From positions 613,087-677,086 of the forward strand of contig NZ_LS990887.1 of the NCBI RefSeq assembly GCF_900411315.1: 64,000 bases of DNA, written 5' to 3'. The translations under genes and the position numbers were made by a program. Under the pieces are notes generated by a model. The model did no database searches, was not told the origin of the DNA, and saw only the letters and a program-made list of their open reading frames with translations. Shown piece by piece: positions 27,134 through 36,090 of the stretch (its first letter is position 1; each line of letters starts with the position of its first letter). This DNA is from Corynebacterium senegalense (GTDB taxonomy: Bacteria; Actinomycetota; Actinomycetes; Mycobacteriales; Mycobacteriaceae).

Positions 27134-29365
27134 TCAGCGGACGGGGGCTGCAGAGCTCACAGCAGCCTTCTCCTCCTTCCCGTCGGTCGGAGCCAGGTGG
27201 GCCGGATCCAAATCAATGCGGCGCAACAGCTGGGCGTTCAGGGCCACCACGATGGTCGAGGCAGACATCAAGATCGCGCCCACGGCCGGGGACAGCACGA
27301 ACCCGATCGGGGCGAGCACGCCGGCGGCCAGCGGCACGGCGAGGATGTTGTAGCCAGAGGCCCAGATGAGGTTCTGGATCATCTTGCGGTAGCTGGCCTG
27401 CGAGAGCTCAATCATCGACAGCACTGCCCGCGGGTCATCACTGGCCAGGACCACTCCGGCGGATTCCATGGCCACATCCGTGCCGGCCCCGATGGCGATA
27501 CCGACCTCCGCGCGGGTCAGAGCGGGGGCGTCGTTGACACCGTCGCCGACCATGGCCACGCTCAGGCCACGCTCCTGTAACTGGGTGACCTTGGTGTCCT
27601 TGTCCTGGGGCAGGACCTCGGCGAAGACCTCATCGATCCCCAGGTCCTGGCCAACCGCCTGGGCCACCTGCTGCGCGTCACCGGTGATCATCGCGACCTT
27701 CACCCCGCGGTCCTGCAGGGCTTTCACGGCGGCGCGGGATTCGGGGCGGATCTTGTCCTCGACGGCCACCGCACCGATGATCTGACCGTCGCGGACAATA
27801 TGGAGCACACCGGCCCCACGCCCGGTCCAGGCGCTGGTGGTGTCGGTGAGCTCGGCCGGGGTGGTGAGGTTGAGCTCGCGCAGCATGTTCGGCCCGCCCA
27901 CGAGGATCTCAGCGCCATCGACAGTGGCCCGGACCCCCCGGCCGGAGGCGGCGCTGAAACCAGTTGCACGGATTTGCCGACGGGAGGCCTCGGGATGGGC
28001 GGCCGCGGCCGCCACGATGGCGCGGGCCACGGGGTGCTCGCTGTCGGCCTCCGCGGCGGCGGCCAGGGCCAGCAGCTCGCCCTCGGTGACGCCGTCAGCT
28101 GCCGCGACACCGGTGACCGCGTGCGCCCCCTCGGTCAGGGTGCCGGTTTTGTCGAAGAGCATCACGTCGATGGTGCGCATCCGCTCGAGCGCCATTCGGT
28201 CCTTGATGAGCACCCCGGATTTCGCGGCCCGCTCGGTGGAGATCGCAATGACCAGCGGAATCGCCAGGCCCAGGGCGTGCGGGCAGGCGATGACCAGTAC
28301 CGTGACCGTGCGCGCCACGGCATCGTCCGGACTGCCGATGATGGTCCACACCACCGCGGTGATCAGAGCGGAGATCAGCGCGAACCAGAACAACAACGCC
28401 GCCGCCCGATCCGCCAGGGCCTGGGCCCGTGAGGAGGACTCCTGGGCGTCGGCAACCAAGCGTTGGATCCCGGCCAGGGCGGTGTCCCCGCCGGTAGCCT
28501 CCACCCGGATGCGGACGGTGTTGTCGGTGGCCACAGTACCGGCGACCACCTTGTCACCGGTGTCGCGGAAGACGGGACGGGATTCGCCGGTGATCATCGC
28601 CTCATCGAATTCGGCGGCTCCGTCGAGGATGGTTCCGTCGGCCGGCACCCGGGCACCGGCCCTCACCAGCACGACGTCGTCGACGGCCAGCTCGGAGATG
28701 GACACGGTGCGGGTGGTCCCGTCGATGACTTTCTCGGCCTCATCCGGCAGCAGGGCAGCCAGCGCGTCAAGCGCGGAGGACGCGGCCCCGAGAGCACGCA
28801 TCTCCAGCCAGTGGCCCAGCAGCATGATGGTCACCAGCAGGGCCAGCTCCCACCAGAAGTCCAGGTCAAGATCGCCCAGCCCCAGAGTGGTGACCCAGGA
28901 GGCGACAAACGCCACGGTGATGGCCATGGCGATCAGGAGCATCATCCCGGGTTGGCGGGATTTCAGTTCGTTCCATCCGCCCTTGAGGAAAGGCGTTCCG
29001 CCGTAGACGAAGATGATCGTGCCCAGCACCGGGGGGATCCAGGTGGATCCGGGGAATGCCGGGAGGTGGTAGCCGAGCAGCTGGGCGACCATGGGGCTGA
29101 AAATAACGACGGGAATGGACAGAATCAGCGACCACCAGAAGCGGTCCCGAAACATTGCGGTGCTGTGTCCGGCGTGTTCGCCGTGACCATGAACGTGGTG
29201 GTCTTCGTCCATGGCGGAGTGCGGGTGATCGTGGGGCATCGCCTGGCCGTGGGTGTCGGCATCTGCGTGGTGTTCGTGGCTGGCATGATGCGGGTGGTGG
29301 GTGTGGTCTGTTTCCGGAGCGGGGTGATCACCATGGTGATCACCGGAATGGTGGGGAGTGCTCAT
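27134..29365 (-). CDS. copB: CopB-type P1B-3 copper ATPase
   Basis: Membrane pump of 743 residues. The first ~70 residues contain more than 20 histidines and no Cys-type metal domain. The membrane site is CPH (VIACPHALGLAIP), the mark of P1B-3 (CopB) pumps, which favour Cu(II) or silver. TGES, DKTGT, SEHP and GDGVNDAPA are all intact. Start at ATG 29365 follows GGAAGGA; an upstream TTG at 29383 is less likely. It lies between copZ2 and the DUF305 gene in one transcription unit behind a CsoR box. Confidence 0.9.
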   Translation of the reverse strand: MSTPHHSGDHHGDHPAPETDHTHHPHHASHEHHADADTHGQAMPHDHPHSAMDEDHHVHGHGEHAGHSTAMFRDRFWWSLILSIPVVIFSPMVAQLLGYHLPAFPGSTWIPPVLGTIIFVYGGTPFLKGGWNELKSRQPGMMLLIAMAITVAFVASWVTTLGLGDLDLDFWWELALLVTIMLLGHWLEMRALGAASSALDALAALLPDEAEKVIDGTTRTVSISELAVDDVVLVRAGARVPADGTILDGAAEFDEAMITGESRPVFRDTGDKVVAGTVATDNTVRIRVEATGGDTALAGIQRLVADAQESSSRAQALADRAAALLFWFALISALITAVVWTIIGSPDDAVARTVTVLVIACPHALGLAIPLVIAISTERAAKSGVLIKDRMALERMRTIDVMLFDKTGTLTEGAHAVTGVAAADGVTEGELLALAAAAEADSEHPVARAIVAAAAAHPEASRRQIRATGFSAASGRGVRATVDGAEILVGGPNMLRELNLTTPAELTDTTSAWTGRGAGVLHIVRDGQIIGAVAVEDKIRPESRAAVKALQDRGVKVAMITGDAQQVAQAVGQDLGIDEVFAEVLPQDKDTKVTQLQERGLSVAMVGDGVNDAPALTRAEVGIAIGAGTDVAMESAGVVLASDDPRAVLSMIELSQASYRKMIQNLIWASGYNILAVPLAAGVLAPIGFVLSPAVGAILMSASTIVVALNAQLLRRIDLDPAHLAPTDGKEEKAAVSSAAPVR

Positions 29366-29416
29366 GAGGTTCCTTCCGCTCAACCCGGTCGGGGTCGAGA
29401 TGATGGGTAAAACTGA

Positions 29417-29743
29417 TCAGGATAAGACGGTGTAGCCGGCCTCTTCGATGGCCCGGCGAACCATCTCCGGAGGTACGACACCGGTGACCGTGACGGTGGA
29501 AACACCACCAGCAGCGAGATCAATCTGGACGTCGTCGACCTGGGGGAGGGCCTGAAGGGCCTGGGTCACGCTTTTCGCGCAGTGCCCGCAGGTCAGGCCG
29601 GTGACCTGGTAGCTCGGGGAGGATCCTCCTGCTGACGAGTCGCTGGCGGCAGGGATGGAGACGGTGTCGGCACGTGAGGCAGGTTCGCAACAGCTGCAGC
29701 CGTGGGAGGCCATCGGCAAGAGGTGGGGTGGGGGGTTGATCAT
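29417..29743 (-). CDS. copZ2: Cys-rich CopZ-like heavy-metal-associated domain protein
   Basis: Protein of 108 residues. An N-terminal extension has HGCSCCEP, a Cys cluster, followed by a Ser-rich linker and one HMA domain with GLTCGHC and the closing RRAIEEAGYTVLS. Start ATG 29743 follows AGGAG at 7 nt; the longer frame to 29815 runs across the CsoR box and is rejected. Probably loads the CopB pump encoded next. The extra Cys cluster suggests a second copper site absent from the shorter chaperone at 18717. Confidence 0.82.
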   Translation of the reverse strand: MINPPPHLLPMASHGCSCCEPASRADTVSIPAASDSSAGGSSPSYQVTGLTCGHCAKSVTQALQALPQVDDVQIDLAAGGVSTVTVTGVVPPEMVRRAIEEAGYTVLS

Positions 29744-29788
29744 GGGAAAGCTCCTATGGGTCGGTGGGATGCGGTAACGCTCGCTAGC

Positions 29789-29807
29789 GTATACCCCCCG
29801 GGGGTAC
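29789..29807 (-). promoter_or_regulatory. CsoR box upstream of copZ2-copB
   Basis: The palindrome TACCCCC-C-GGGGGTA (29792-29806), extended by GTA on the left, is close to the consensus CsoR operator and shares its core with the box at 18637. It lies about 50 bp upstream of the copZ2 ATG, in promoter position, and just beyond the end of copS. This links the second export operon to the csoR gene 8 kb away. Confidence 0.75.
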
Positions 29808-29854
29808 ATTTTCAAGGGGTGGAGGGCACGGCCCTCACGCGGGGCAGGGTGTGG

Positions 29855-30982
29855 TCACCGAGCAGCCTCCTCACTGTCGGGAGGGGACAGCGGGAGGCGG
29901 AGGGCAAACACCGCTCCGCGACCGGGTCCGGGGGAAGTGGCGGTGAGAGTGCCGCCGTGGGCCTCGACCAATGCCTTGGAGATGGTCAGACCGATACCGG
30001 CCCCGCCGTTGTCCCGGCTGCGGGCGGCATCCCCCCGGTAGAAGCGTTCGAAGATGTGTCCGAGCTGGCCAGGTGGGATGCCCTCGCCGTCATCGGCGAC
30101 GTGGATGAGCGCGGTGGACGCCCCCTGTCGGTGGACGCTGATCCGGACCTGCCCGCCGGCCGGGGTGTGCCGTAGCGCGTTCGACAGGAGATTGCTCATC
30201 ACCTGGCCGAAGCGTTGCCGGTCCACGACCACCCGGGCGGTGTCCGTAATGGTCTCGACCTGTAAATCGACGCCTTTGTCAGCATAAGCTTCCCCCGTGG
30301 CAGCAGCGGCGGTATGGAGCAGATCCCCGAGCCCTTCCTCTGCCAGGTCCAAGTCGATCCGGTGTTCCTGGGCCCGGGAGACATCGTCAATGTCTTCCAT
30401 CAACCGGGTCAGGCGGGTGAGTTGGTCAGCCATGATCGTGTGGTTGGCATTATTCCAGTCCACGACCCCGTCCTGGAGACCATCGAGGTAGACCGTGAGC
30501 ACCGATAAGGGGGTGCCCATTTCGTGGGCCAGATCAGAGAGCATCTGACGGCGGACCTGTTCGGTGTGTTCCAGCCGGTCGGCCATGGTGTTGAAGGCAT
30601 GCGCCAGAGTGGCGACCTCGGGGCCTGCTGCTCCGGCGGGCACGCGGATACGGGAGTTACCGGCCGCCAGGCTGGTAGCGGCCCGGGTGAGATCCTGCAG
30701 GGGGGTGCGCAGACGACGCGATAACCACAGGCTGGCCAGTAGGGCGCTGATCAAGGCAGTGGGCAGGGCGACGGCCAGGGTGATCAGGTTGGCGTCCCGG
30801 TAGGCCTGCTCGGCATGGAACAGCTCCAGCGAGGGGTCCTTCCGGCCGGTCATCAACATATGATCATGGAACAGGGTCGGGCCCACCATCGTGGCCACGG
30901 CCGCGGCCACCAGCAGGCTAATCACCACGACCAACACCTGGGCGGCCAGGAAGCGGAAGGTCAGGCCGGGTCCGTGATTCAT
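29855..30982 (-). CDS. copS: Copper-sensing histidine kinase CopS
   Basis: Membrane sensor kinase of 375 residues. Two helices (about 10-33 and 66-88) flank a short extracytoplasmic loop containing His39, His41, Met42, Met44 and His56, plausible copper ligands. A HAMP segment follows, then His153 in the H-box LAHEMGTPLS and an ATP-binding domain with NLLSNALRHT, DDGEGIP and GGAGIGLTIS. Its start overlaps the copR stop by ATGA. With CopR it should respond to copper outside the membrane. Confidence 0.87.
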   Translation of the reverse strand: MNHGPGLTFRFLAAQVLVVVISLLVAAAVATMVGPTLFHDHMLMTGRKDPSLELFHAEQAYRDANLITLAVALPTALISALLASLWLSRRLRTPLQDLTRAATSLAAGNSRIRVPAGAAGPEVATLAHAFNTMADRLEHTEQVRRQMLSDLAHEMGTPLSVLTVYLDGLQDGVVDWNNANHTIMADQLTRLTRLMEDIDDVSRAQEHRIDLDLAEEGLGDLLHTAAAATGEAYADKGVDLQVETITDTARVVVDRQRFGQVMSNLLSNALRHTPAGGQVRISVHRQGASTALIHVADDGEGIPPGQLGHIFERFYRGDAARSRDNGGAGIGLTISKALVEAHGGTLTATSPGPGRGAVFALRLPLSPPDSEEAAR

Positions 30983-31701
30983 GGCTGCCCCACCCGGTAG
31001 CCCACGCCACGCACGGTGTCGATCAACCCCCGGCCCCGGGTGTCGGTGCCGAGCTTGCGACGCAAGTTGCCGATGTGGACATCGACGATGCGTTCATCAC
31101 CGACCCAGGTGGTGTCCCAGACCTCGGTGACCAGGTCGTGGCGGGTCAGCACCTGGCCGGGGCGCAGGGCCAGGGCAACCAGCAGCTCGAACTCCGTGCG
31201 GGTGAGCTCCACGGTCGTCTCCCCCACCCGCACCTGATGGGCGACGGGGTCAAGGATGAGGTCACCAACGATCAAGGGGGTGGTCACCTGCGGTGGGGTG
31301 GTGCTGGTGCGCGGGCGGCGCAGCACCGCATGCACCCGGGTCACCAGTTCCCGGATGCTAAAAGGTTTGGTGATGTAGTCATCCGCCCCCAGGGTCAAAC
31401 CGCTGATCTTGTCGTCCTCGCTGCCACGCGCGGTGAGCATGAGGATGTAGCAGTCCGAGAAGGTGCGGATCCGCCGGCACACCTCCAGGCCGTCGAGTTC
31501 AGGCAGGCCCAGATCCAGCACCACAACATCGGGTGAAAAGCGACGGGCCTCGTCCACGGCCTGGGTGCCGGTGTACGCCTGGCGGGTATCGAAGCCAGCC
31601 CGGATGAGGTAGGAGGCCACCATCTGAGCCAGGGGTTGTTCATCATCGACGACCAGCACCCGCCCCGGGGGCGTGGCGGTGGTCGGTGTGCGGTCAGCCA
31701 T
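30979..31701 (-). CDS. copR: OmpR-family response regulator CopR
   Basis: Regulator of 240 residues: receiver domain with DD at 19-20, phospho-acceptor Asp63 (VVLDLGLP) and Lys in ITKPF, then a winged-helix domain ending DTVRGVGYRVGQP. ATG 31701 chosen; the frame extends upstream without homology. It is co-translated with copS (ATGA). A site matching the corynebacterial CopR/CgtR9 motif lies 58 bp upstream, implying autoregulation and possibly control of the divergent cueP-oxidase genes. Confidence 0.88.
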   Translation of the reverse strand: MADRTPTTATPPGRVLVVDDEQPLAQMVASYLIRAGFDTRQAYTGTQAVDEARRFSPDVVVLDLGLPELDGLEVCRRIRTFSDCYILMLTARGSEDDKISGLTLGADDYITKPFSIRELVTRVHAVLRRPRTSTTPPQVTTPLIVGDLILDPVAHQVRVGETTVELTRTEFELLVALALRPGQVLTRHDLVTEVWDTTWVGDERIVDVHIGNLRRKLGTDTRGRGLIDTVRGVGYRVGQP

Positions 31702-31758
31702 AGACCCCAGTATCACTCCGGCCAGGGGGAATACCAGCCTCACTCAGTGCCCGGCGGG

Positions 31759-31778
31759 AAATCTTCATCAAATCTTCA
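31759..31778 (-). promoter_or_regulatory. CopR (CgtR9-type) binding site
   Basis: On the minus strand the site reads TGAAGATTTGATGAAGATTT, two 9-bp direct repeats 11 bp apart. From memory this is the motif described for CgtR9/CopR of C. glutamicum (TGAAGATTT-nn-TGAAGATTT). It lies between divergent copR and cueP, close to copR. I found no second copy next to cueP, which starts about 325 bp away. Confidence 0.75.
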
Positions 31779-32103
31779 AACATCACCCTTCGACCGCCGT
31801 CACCCCTGTGCCCACCCCGGGCCGGCGGCATCGCCTCCCCTCGTCGGTTCAGCATGCGCCACCAGGGAATTCACTGCCTGCACCGCATACCCGGGGCGGG
31901 TAGAAGGACATCGCCCACGGCTGTGGGGTGGTGTTCCGGTGGTGACCCAGCCCACCGAATTCACCCCCCTTTTCGCCCTGTTATAAGGCTATGAGCAGGG
32001 TTTTTGAATTCTAGTCCGTCAGGCACCCGTGCTAGATAAAGGTATGGCATCGACCTTGAGGCGGTGTCTTCTTATGGCCTTACCACGATCCAAGGAGATT
32101 GAC
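31779..32103. other. copR-cueP divergent intergenic region
   Basis: About 325 bases. Contains AT-rich stretches near 31975-32005 (TTATAAGG and TTTTTGAATTC) and 32030-32045 (TAGATAAAGGTAT) that could hold the cueP promoter. No open frame with recognisable homology. The CopR site is at its copR-proximal edge. Confidence 0.45.
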
Positions 32104-32679
32104 GTGAAACGAGCAGCGATCGCAGCCGCCGCCCTTGCCCTCGCCCTCACGGGGTGTTCGGCCGCCGACCCGGAACCCACGGCCGACGGGACGGTGTCCC
32201 AGGACACATTCCTGACTACCCATGGCCTGGCCGGCATGGACGCGGTGGAGATCATTGATCACCTCGACCGGCAGAAGGTCACTGAGCGTCCCACGGATCT
32301 GATCGCCTCCGTGCGTGCCAATGAACTGCTGCTCTCGAGCGATGACCAGGAAGTCGTGGTTGATCTTCCCGACAATCAGACGTATGTCTCGATCGCACCC
32401 TATCTCACCTCCACCCACGACTGCTTCTACCACAGCCTCACGACCTGCCTGGGGGAACTCGACAATGAGGATATCCAGGTCACGATTACCGATGAGGCGA
32501 CCGGTGAGGTGCTGGTGGACGAGGCGACAACCACCTTCGACAACGGGTTTATTGGCTTCTGGCTTCCCGATGATGCCACCGGCACCATCGAGATCACCCA
32601 TCAGGGGCGCACCGGTGTCACCGAGTTTTCCACCACCGACGACGGTGCCACCTGTGTCACAGACCTGCGCCTGACGTGA
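32104..32679 (+). CDS. cueP: CueP-family periplasmic copper-binding lipoprotein
   Basis: Lipoprotein of 191 residues with signal AAIAAAALALALTGC (lipidated Cys18). The mature part resembles CueP: HDCFYHSLTTC contributes two Cys, FIGFWLPDDATGTIEI is the conserved middle block, and a final Cys lies in DDGATCVTDLRL. CueP binds copper and supplies it to envelope enzymes. GTG 32104 follows AAGGAG at 6 nt; the frame from 32029 has no ribosome site. It is followed by the oxidase gene 71 bp downstream, likely its co-transcribed partner. Confidence 0.85.
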   Translation: MKRAAIAAAALALALTGCSAADPEPTADGTVSQDTFLTTHGLAGMDAVEIIDHLDRQKVTERPTDLIASVRANELLLSSDDQEVVVDLPDNQTYVSIAPYLTSTHDCFYHSLTTCLGELDNEDIQVTITDEATGEVLVDEATTTFDNGFIGFWLPDDATGTIEITHQGRTGVTEFSTTDDGATCVTDLRLT

Positions 32680-32750
32680 TGGCTCAGCAGGATCCTCACC
32701 TGCACCTGTCTCCCGTGTCACTGAAATCTTGCACCAAGAAAGGTTAAATC

Positions 32751-34235
32751 ATGACGAACGCGTTTTCCCGACGACAGTTTCTGCTCGGCGGGCTCGTCCT
32801 CGCCGGCACCGGCGCCCTGGCCGCCTGCGGACAGGGCAACAGCACCTCGGCCCCTGCCGCGTCCTCCTCGTCGTCATCCTCCTACCCGACTCCCCCGAAT
32901 CTTCCCGCGCCTTCCGTCCGCAAGACGCTGACCGCGCGGCCCATGTCGATCGATATCGGCGGTATCGAGGCGAAAACCTGGGGGTACAGTGCCGAGACCG
33001 GTGAGCCTGCCATCGAAACCACCGCCGGCGACGTCCTCCAGGTCGATATCACCAATGAACTGCCTGAGAGCACCTCCATCCACTGGCATGGCATCGCACT
33101 CCACAACGCAGCCGACGGTGTGCCCGGCATGACCCAGGACCCCATTGAACCTGGCGAGTCTTTCTCCTATGTTTTTGAAGTCCCCCACGGTGGCACCTAC
33201 TTCTACCACTCCCACAGCGGCCTACAACTCGACCGGGGTCTGCACGCCCCTCTGATCGTCCGCGACCCGGACGACGCTGAGGATCAGGACGTCGAGTGGA
33301 CCATCGTGCTCGACGACTGGGTCGATGGCATTCAGGGCACTCCCGACGATGAGCTCGACAAGCTCACCGGAATGGGTTCGGGCGACCATAACGGGAGGAT
33401 GGGAATGGGAGGTCACGGCCAGATGATGCACGGCACCCCGGACCGGGTACTGGGCGGGGATGCCGGCGATGTGATGTATCCGCACTACCTCATCAACGGA
33501 CGTATCCCCCGTGCTCATCGGACCTTCGAGGCTCGACCGGGCGACAAGGCCCGCCTGCGGTTTATCAACTCCGGCGGTGACACCATCTTCAAGGTGGCCC
33601 TCGGTGGTCACCGCATGACCGTCACCCACACCGACGGCTTCCCTGTCCAGCCCTGGGAGACCGAATCGATCTACCTGTCGATGGGCGAGCGTGTCGACGT
33701 CGAGGTCATCCTCGGCGACGGCATCTTCCCGCTCACGGCTTTGGCGGTGGGTAAGGACGACCGCGCCTTCGCCGTCATCCGCACCGCCGGCGGCCAGGCC
33801 CCCCGCCCCGATGTCGACTTCCCCGAGTTGTCGTCCACCGGACTGCTTCTGTCCTCCCTAAAGCCAGCAGACCGTGCACTCCTGCCCGAGGGCACACCAG
33901 ACCGAGAAGTCAGCATCGACCTGGGCGGGCAGATGATGCCGTATGAATGGAGCATTCTCACCGACGGCCAATCCTCCTCCGCGACCGTGCAGGAGAGCCA
34001 GCGCCTGCGGATGGTCATACGCAACAGGACCATGATGCCCCATCCAATGCACATCCACGGCCACACGTGGGCGCTGCCCGGCAGCGGCGGGCTACGCAAG
34101 GACACCGTCCTTCTCCGCCACGGTGAAACCATGATCGCCGACCTGATTGCTGACAACCCCGGTGAGTGGGCATTTCACTGCCATAACGCCTATCACATGG
34201 AAACCGGGATGCTCAGCTCGCTTCGCTACGAGTAA
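32751..34235 (+). CDS. Multicopper oxidase, Tat-exported lipoprotein
   Basis: Copper oxidase of 494 residues that probably oxidises Cu(I) outside the membrane. Tat signal with RR at 7-8 and FLLGG, then lipobox LAAC (Cys26) and a Ser-rich linker. All four ligand blocks are present: HWHG (111-114), HSH (153-155), HPMHIHGH and HCHNAYHMETGM (type 1 Met ligand). A Met/His/Gly-rich segment (GMGGHGQMMHG) may bind extra copper. Its 3' half is duplicated, truncated, 20 kb to the left. Confidence 0.9.
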   Translation: MTNAFSRRQFLLGGLVLAGTGALAACGQGNSTSAPAASSSSSSSYPTPPNLPAPSVRKTLTARPMSIDIGGIEAKTWGYSAETGEPAIETTAGDVLQVDITNELPESTSIHWHGIALHNAADGVPGMTQDPIEPGESFSYVFEVPHGGTYFYHSHSGLQLDRGLHAPLIVRDPDDAEDQDVEWTIVLDDWVDGIQGTPDDELDKLTGMGSGDHNGRMGMGGHGQMMHGTPDRVLGGDAGDVMYPHYLINGRIPRAHRTFEARPGDKARLRFINSGGDTIFKVALGGHRMTVTHTDGFPVQPWETESIYLSMGERVDVEVILGDGIFPLTALAVGKDDRAFAVIRTAGGQAPRPDVDFPELSSTGLLLSSLKPADRALLPEGTPDREVSIDLGGQMMPYEWSILTDGQSSSATVQESQRLRMVIRNRTMMPHPMHIHGHTWALPGSGGLRKDTVLLRHGETMIADLIADNPGEWAFHCHNAYHMETGMLSSLRYE

Positions 34236-34400
34236 CCCCCACAGCAGGGTTGAGTGCCGAGGTGGGCAGAGTCGCTGCAGACCACCCACCGGGCAGCACG
34301 ATGACCTTCCTCGGTGTTGTGGTCTTCCGGGACAACCAGAACACCGTCTTCTTCCCCACCGCCCCGGAATATGGAGATCTAATCCATGCCGAGCACACCC
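33243..34400 (+). repeat. Right copy of the ~1.2-kb direct repeat
   Basis: Partner of 13210-14393 (see that entry for the identity blocks). In this copy the oxidase gene is intact upstream, and the 130-bp non-oxidase block (34271-34400) runs into a TlpA-like gene head instead of a ccsB tail. Recombination between the copies would delete or duplicate about 20 kb, including copA, csoR, copB and copRS. Confidence 0.85.
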
Positions 34401-34401
34401 C

Positions 34402-34668
34402 CGCAGAGCCGCCATCGCGGTTGCCGCGGTGCTCACCGCCGTGACCCTGGGGGCCTGTTCCTCAGGCGACGGCGAAACGCCGTCGCCGTCGGGGGGCACC
34501 TTCCAGTTCCACTCACCAGGAGGCCAAACCGAAATTATCTACGCCGAGAAGGAACGTGCCCCGCTGCTGGATTTCTCCGACCCGTCGCTGATGGAGGAGG
34601 GTCTACCTGTCACCGGTGATGGAGCTGCGAGGGCTGTCGTGTTAGACGATCCAAGTCCTAGCAAATAA
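34402..34668 (+). pseudogene. Head of a TlpA/ResA-like lipoprotein
   Basis: Open frame without a start codon: RRAAIAVAAVLTAVTLGACS is a lipoprotein signal (lipobox LGAC), followed by GGTFQFHSPGGQTEIIYAEK and DFSDPSLMEEG, which resembles the N-terminal leader of corynebacterial TlpA/ResA-type thiol-disulfide reductases. The thioredoxin domain with CxxC is missing; the frame ends in unrelated sequence at 34668. It belongs to the same cytochrome c maturation pathway as the ccsB tail at 14428. Confidence 0.5.
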
Positions 34669-34894
34669 TCGCGTCTAGCTCGCCTCGCTTAAGACTAGCG
34701 ACCATCGCGTCGTAGTCGGGACGTTCCACGTCTTTCTTAGAGACCGAGATCGACTGATCCACATAGGTGTGTACGACCGTCCAGCCACGCTGCTTTGCAA
34801 TGGCTTTACAGTCTTCTCGCTGACGCTCGATGGCAAGACCGTTCATGGCAGCATCGAGCGAGATGCGAAGGTAAATAGCAGCACATGTTGTCAC
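34658..34894 (-). pseudogene. N-terminal fragment of a serine recombinase
   Basis: GTG at 34894 opens TTCAAIYLRISLDAAMNG, with the nucleophile Ser in YLRIS and downstream Arg in AIERQREDC, then VHTYVDQSISVSKKDVERPD. This matches the catalytic start of serine integrases/resolvases. About 78 residues remain; the rest of the catalytic domain and all DNA-binding parts are gone. GC is lower than in neighbours. It lies only 20 bp from the ychF stop codon, marking the likely island edge. Confidence 0.75.
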
Positions 34895-34914
34895 ACGACT
34901 AGCACTTGCTCGCC

Positions 34915-36003
34915 TTAGGTTACGTTGAACTTGAACTCGACCACGTCGCCGTCCGCCATGACGTAGTCCTTGCCCTCCTGGCGGACCTTGCCGTGGGCGC
35001 GCGCCTCGGCCATGGAGCCGAGCTCGTCGAGGTCGGAGAAGCCGACGATCTCGGCCTTGATGAAGCCCTTCTCGAAGTCGGAGTGGATCACCCTCGCGGC
35101 CTTGGGCGCGGTGTCGCCCTGGTGGATCGTCCAGGCGCGGGCCTCCTTGGGTCCGGCGGTGAGGTAGGTCTGCAGGCCGAGGGTCTCGAAGCCGGCCTTG
35201 GCGAGGGTCTGCAGGCCCGGCTCGTCCTGGCCGACGGCGGCGAGGAGCTCGGCTGCGTCCTCCTCGTCGAGTTCGAGCAGGTCGGTCTCGCTCTGCGCGT
35301 CGAGGAACACGGCCTCGGCCGGCGCGACGAGGGCGCGCAGCTCGTCCTTTTTGGCGTCGTCGGTGAGCACGGACTCGTCCGAGTTGAACACGTAGAGGAA
35401 GGGCTTGGCGGTCATGAGGTGCAGCTCGCGAAGCAGCGCGAGGTCGACGTCTCCAGCCTTGGCGGCGGCGAAGAGGGTGCGGTCCGATTCCAGGACGGCC
35501 TGGGCCTTCTTCGCCTCGGCGACGGTGGCGGCGATGTCCTTGTCCTTGCGTGCCTCCTTCTCCAGGCGCGGCAGGGCCTTCTCGATCGTCTGCAGGTCCG
35601 CGAGGATCAGCTCGGTGTTGATCACGGAGATGTCGCTGGCCGGGTCGACCTTGCCGTCGACGTGGATGACGTTGTCATCGGAGAAGGCGCGCACGACCTG
35701 GCAGATCGCGTCGGCCTCGCGGATGTTGGCCAAGAAGGCGTTGCCCATGCCCTCACCCTCGGACGCGCCCTTCACGATTCCGGCGATGTCCACGAAGGAC
35801 ACCGTGGCGGGCAGGATACGCTCGGAGCTGAAGATCTCCGCCAGGCGGGACAGCCGCGGGTCCGGCAGCTCGACGAGGCCCACGTTGGGCTCGATGGTGG
35901 CGAAGGGGTAGTTCGCGGCCAGGACGTCGTTGCGCGTCAGGGCGTTGAAGAGGGTGGATTTCCCCACGTTGGGCAGACCGACGATTCCAAGAGTAAGGCT
36001 CAC
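34915..36003 (-). CDS. ychF: Redox-regulated ATPase YchF (Obg-family)
   Basis: P-loop protein of 362 residues: Walker A GLPNVGKST near the N-terminus, G3-region DIAGIVKGAS, coiled-coil middle, and a C-terminal TGS domain ending VMADGDVVEFKFNV. YchF/Ola1 proteins prefer ATP and bind ribosomes. GTG 36003 is the start: TAGGAT lies 8 nt upstream, a leaderless arrangement, and the Walker motif falls at residue about 10 as usual. The much longer open frame upstream is the antisense of the permease gene. Confidence 0.93.
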   Translation of the reverse strand: MSLTLGIVGLPNVGKSTLFNALTRNDVLAANYPFATIEPNVGLVELPDPRLSRLAEIFSSERILPATVSFVDIAGIVKGASEGEGMGNAFLANIREADAICQVVRAFSDDNVIHVDGKVDPASDISVINTELILADLQTIEKALPRLEKEARKDKDIAATVAEAKKAQAVLESDRTLFAAAKAGDVDLALLRELHLMTAKPFLYVFNSDESVLTDDAKKDELRALVAPAEAVFLDAQSETDLLELDEEDAAELLAAVGQDEPGLQTLAKAGFETLGLQTYLTAGPKEARAWTIHQGDTAPKAARVIHSDFEKGFIKAEIVGFSDLDELGSMAEARAHGKVRQEGKDYVMADGDVVEFKFNVT

Positions 36004-36090
36004 GGGCGCTAATCCTATCCCACCGGCGGGACGCGGGACAGCGTCAGGGGGTCGTCGCAAAGCCTGCCCGAATCGGGCAAGATGGTGCGG

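Noticed and set aside
34895..34914. tRNA gene as attachment site at the island edge
   Set aside because: Only 20 bp separate the recombinase fragment from ychF; no tRNA-like sequence is there.
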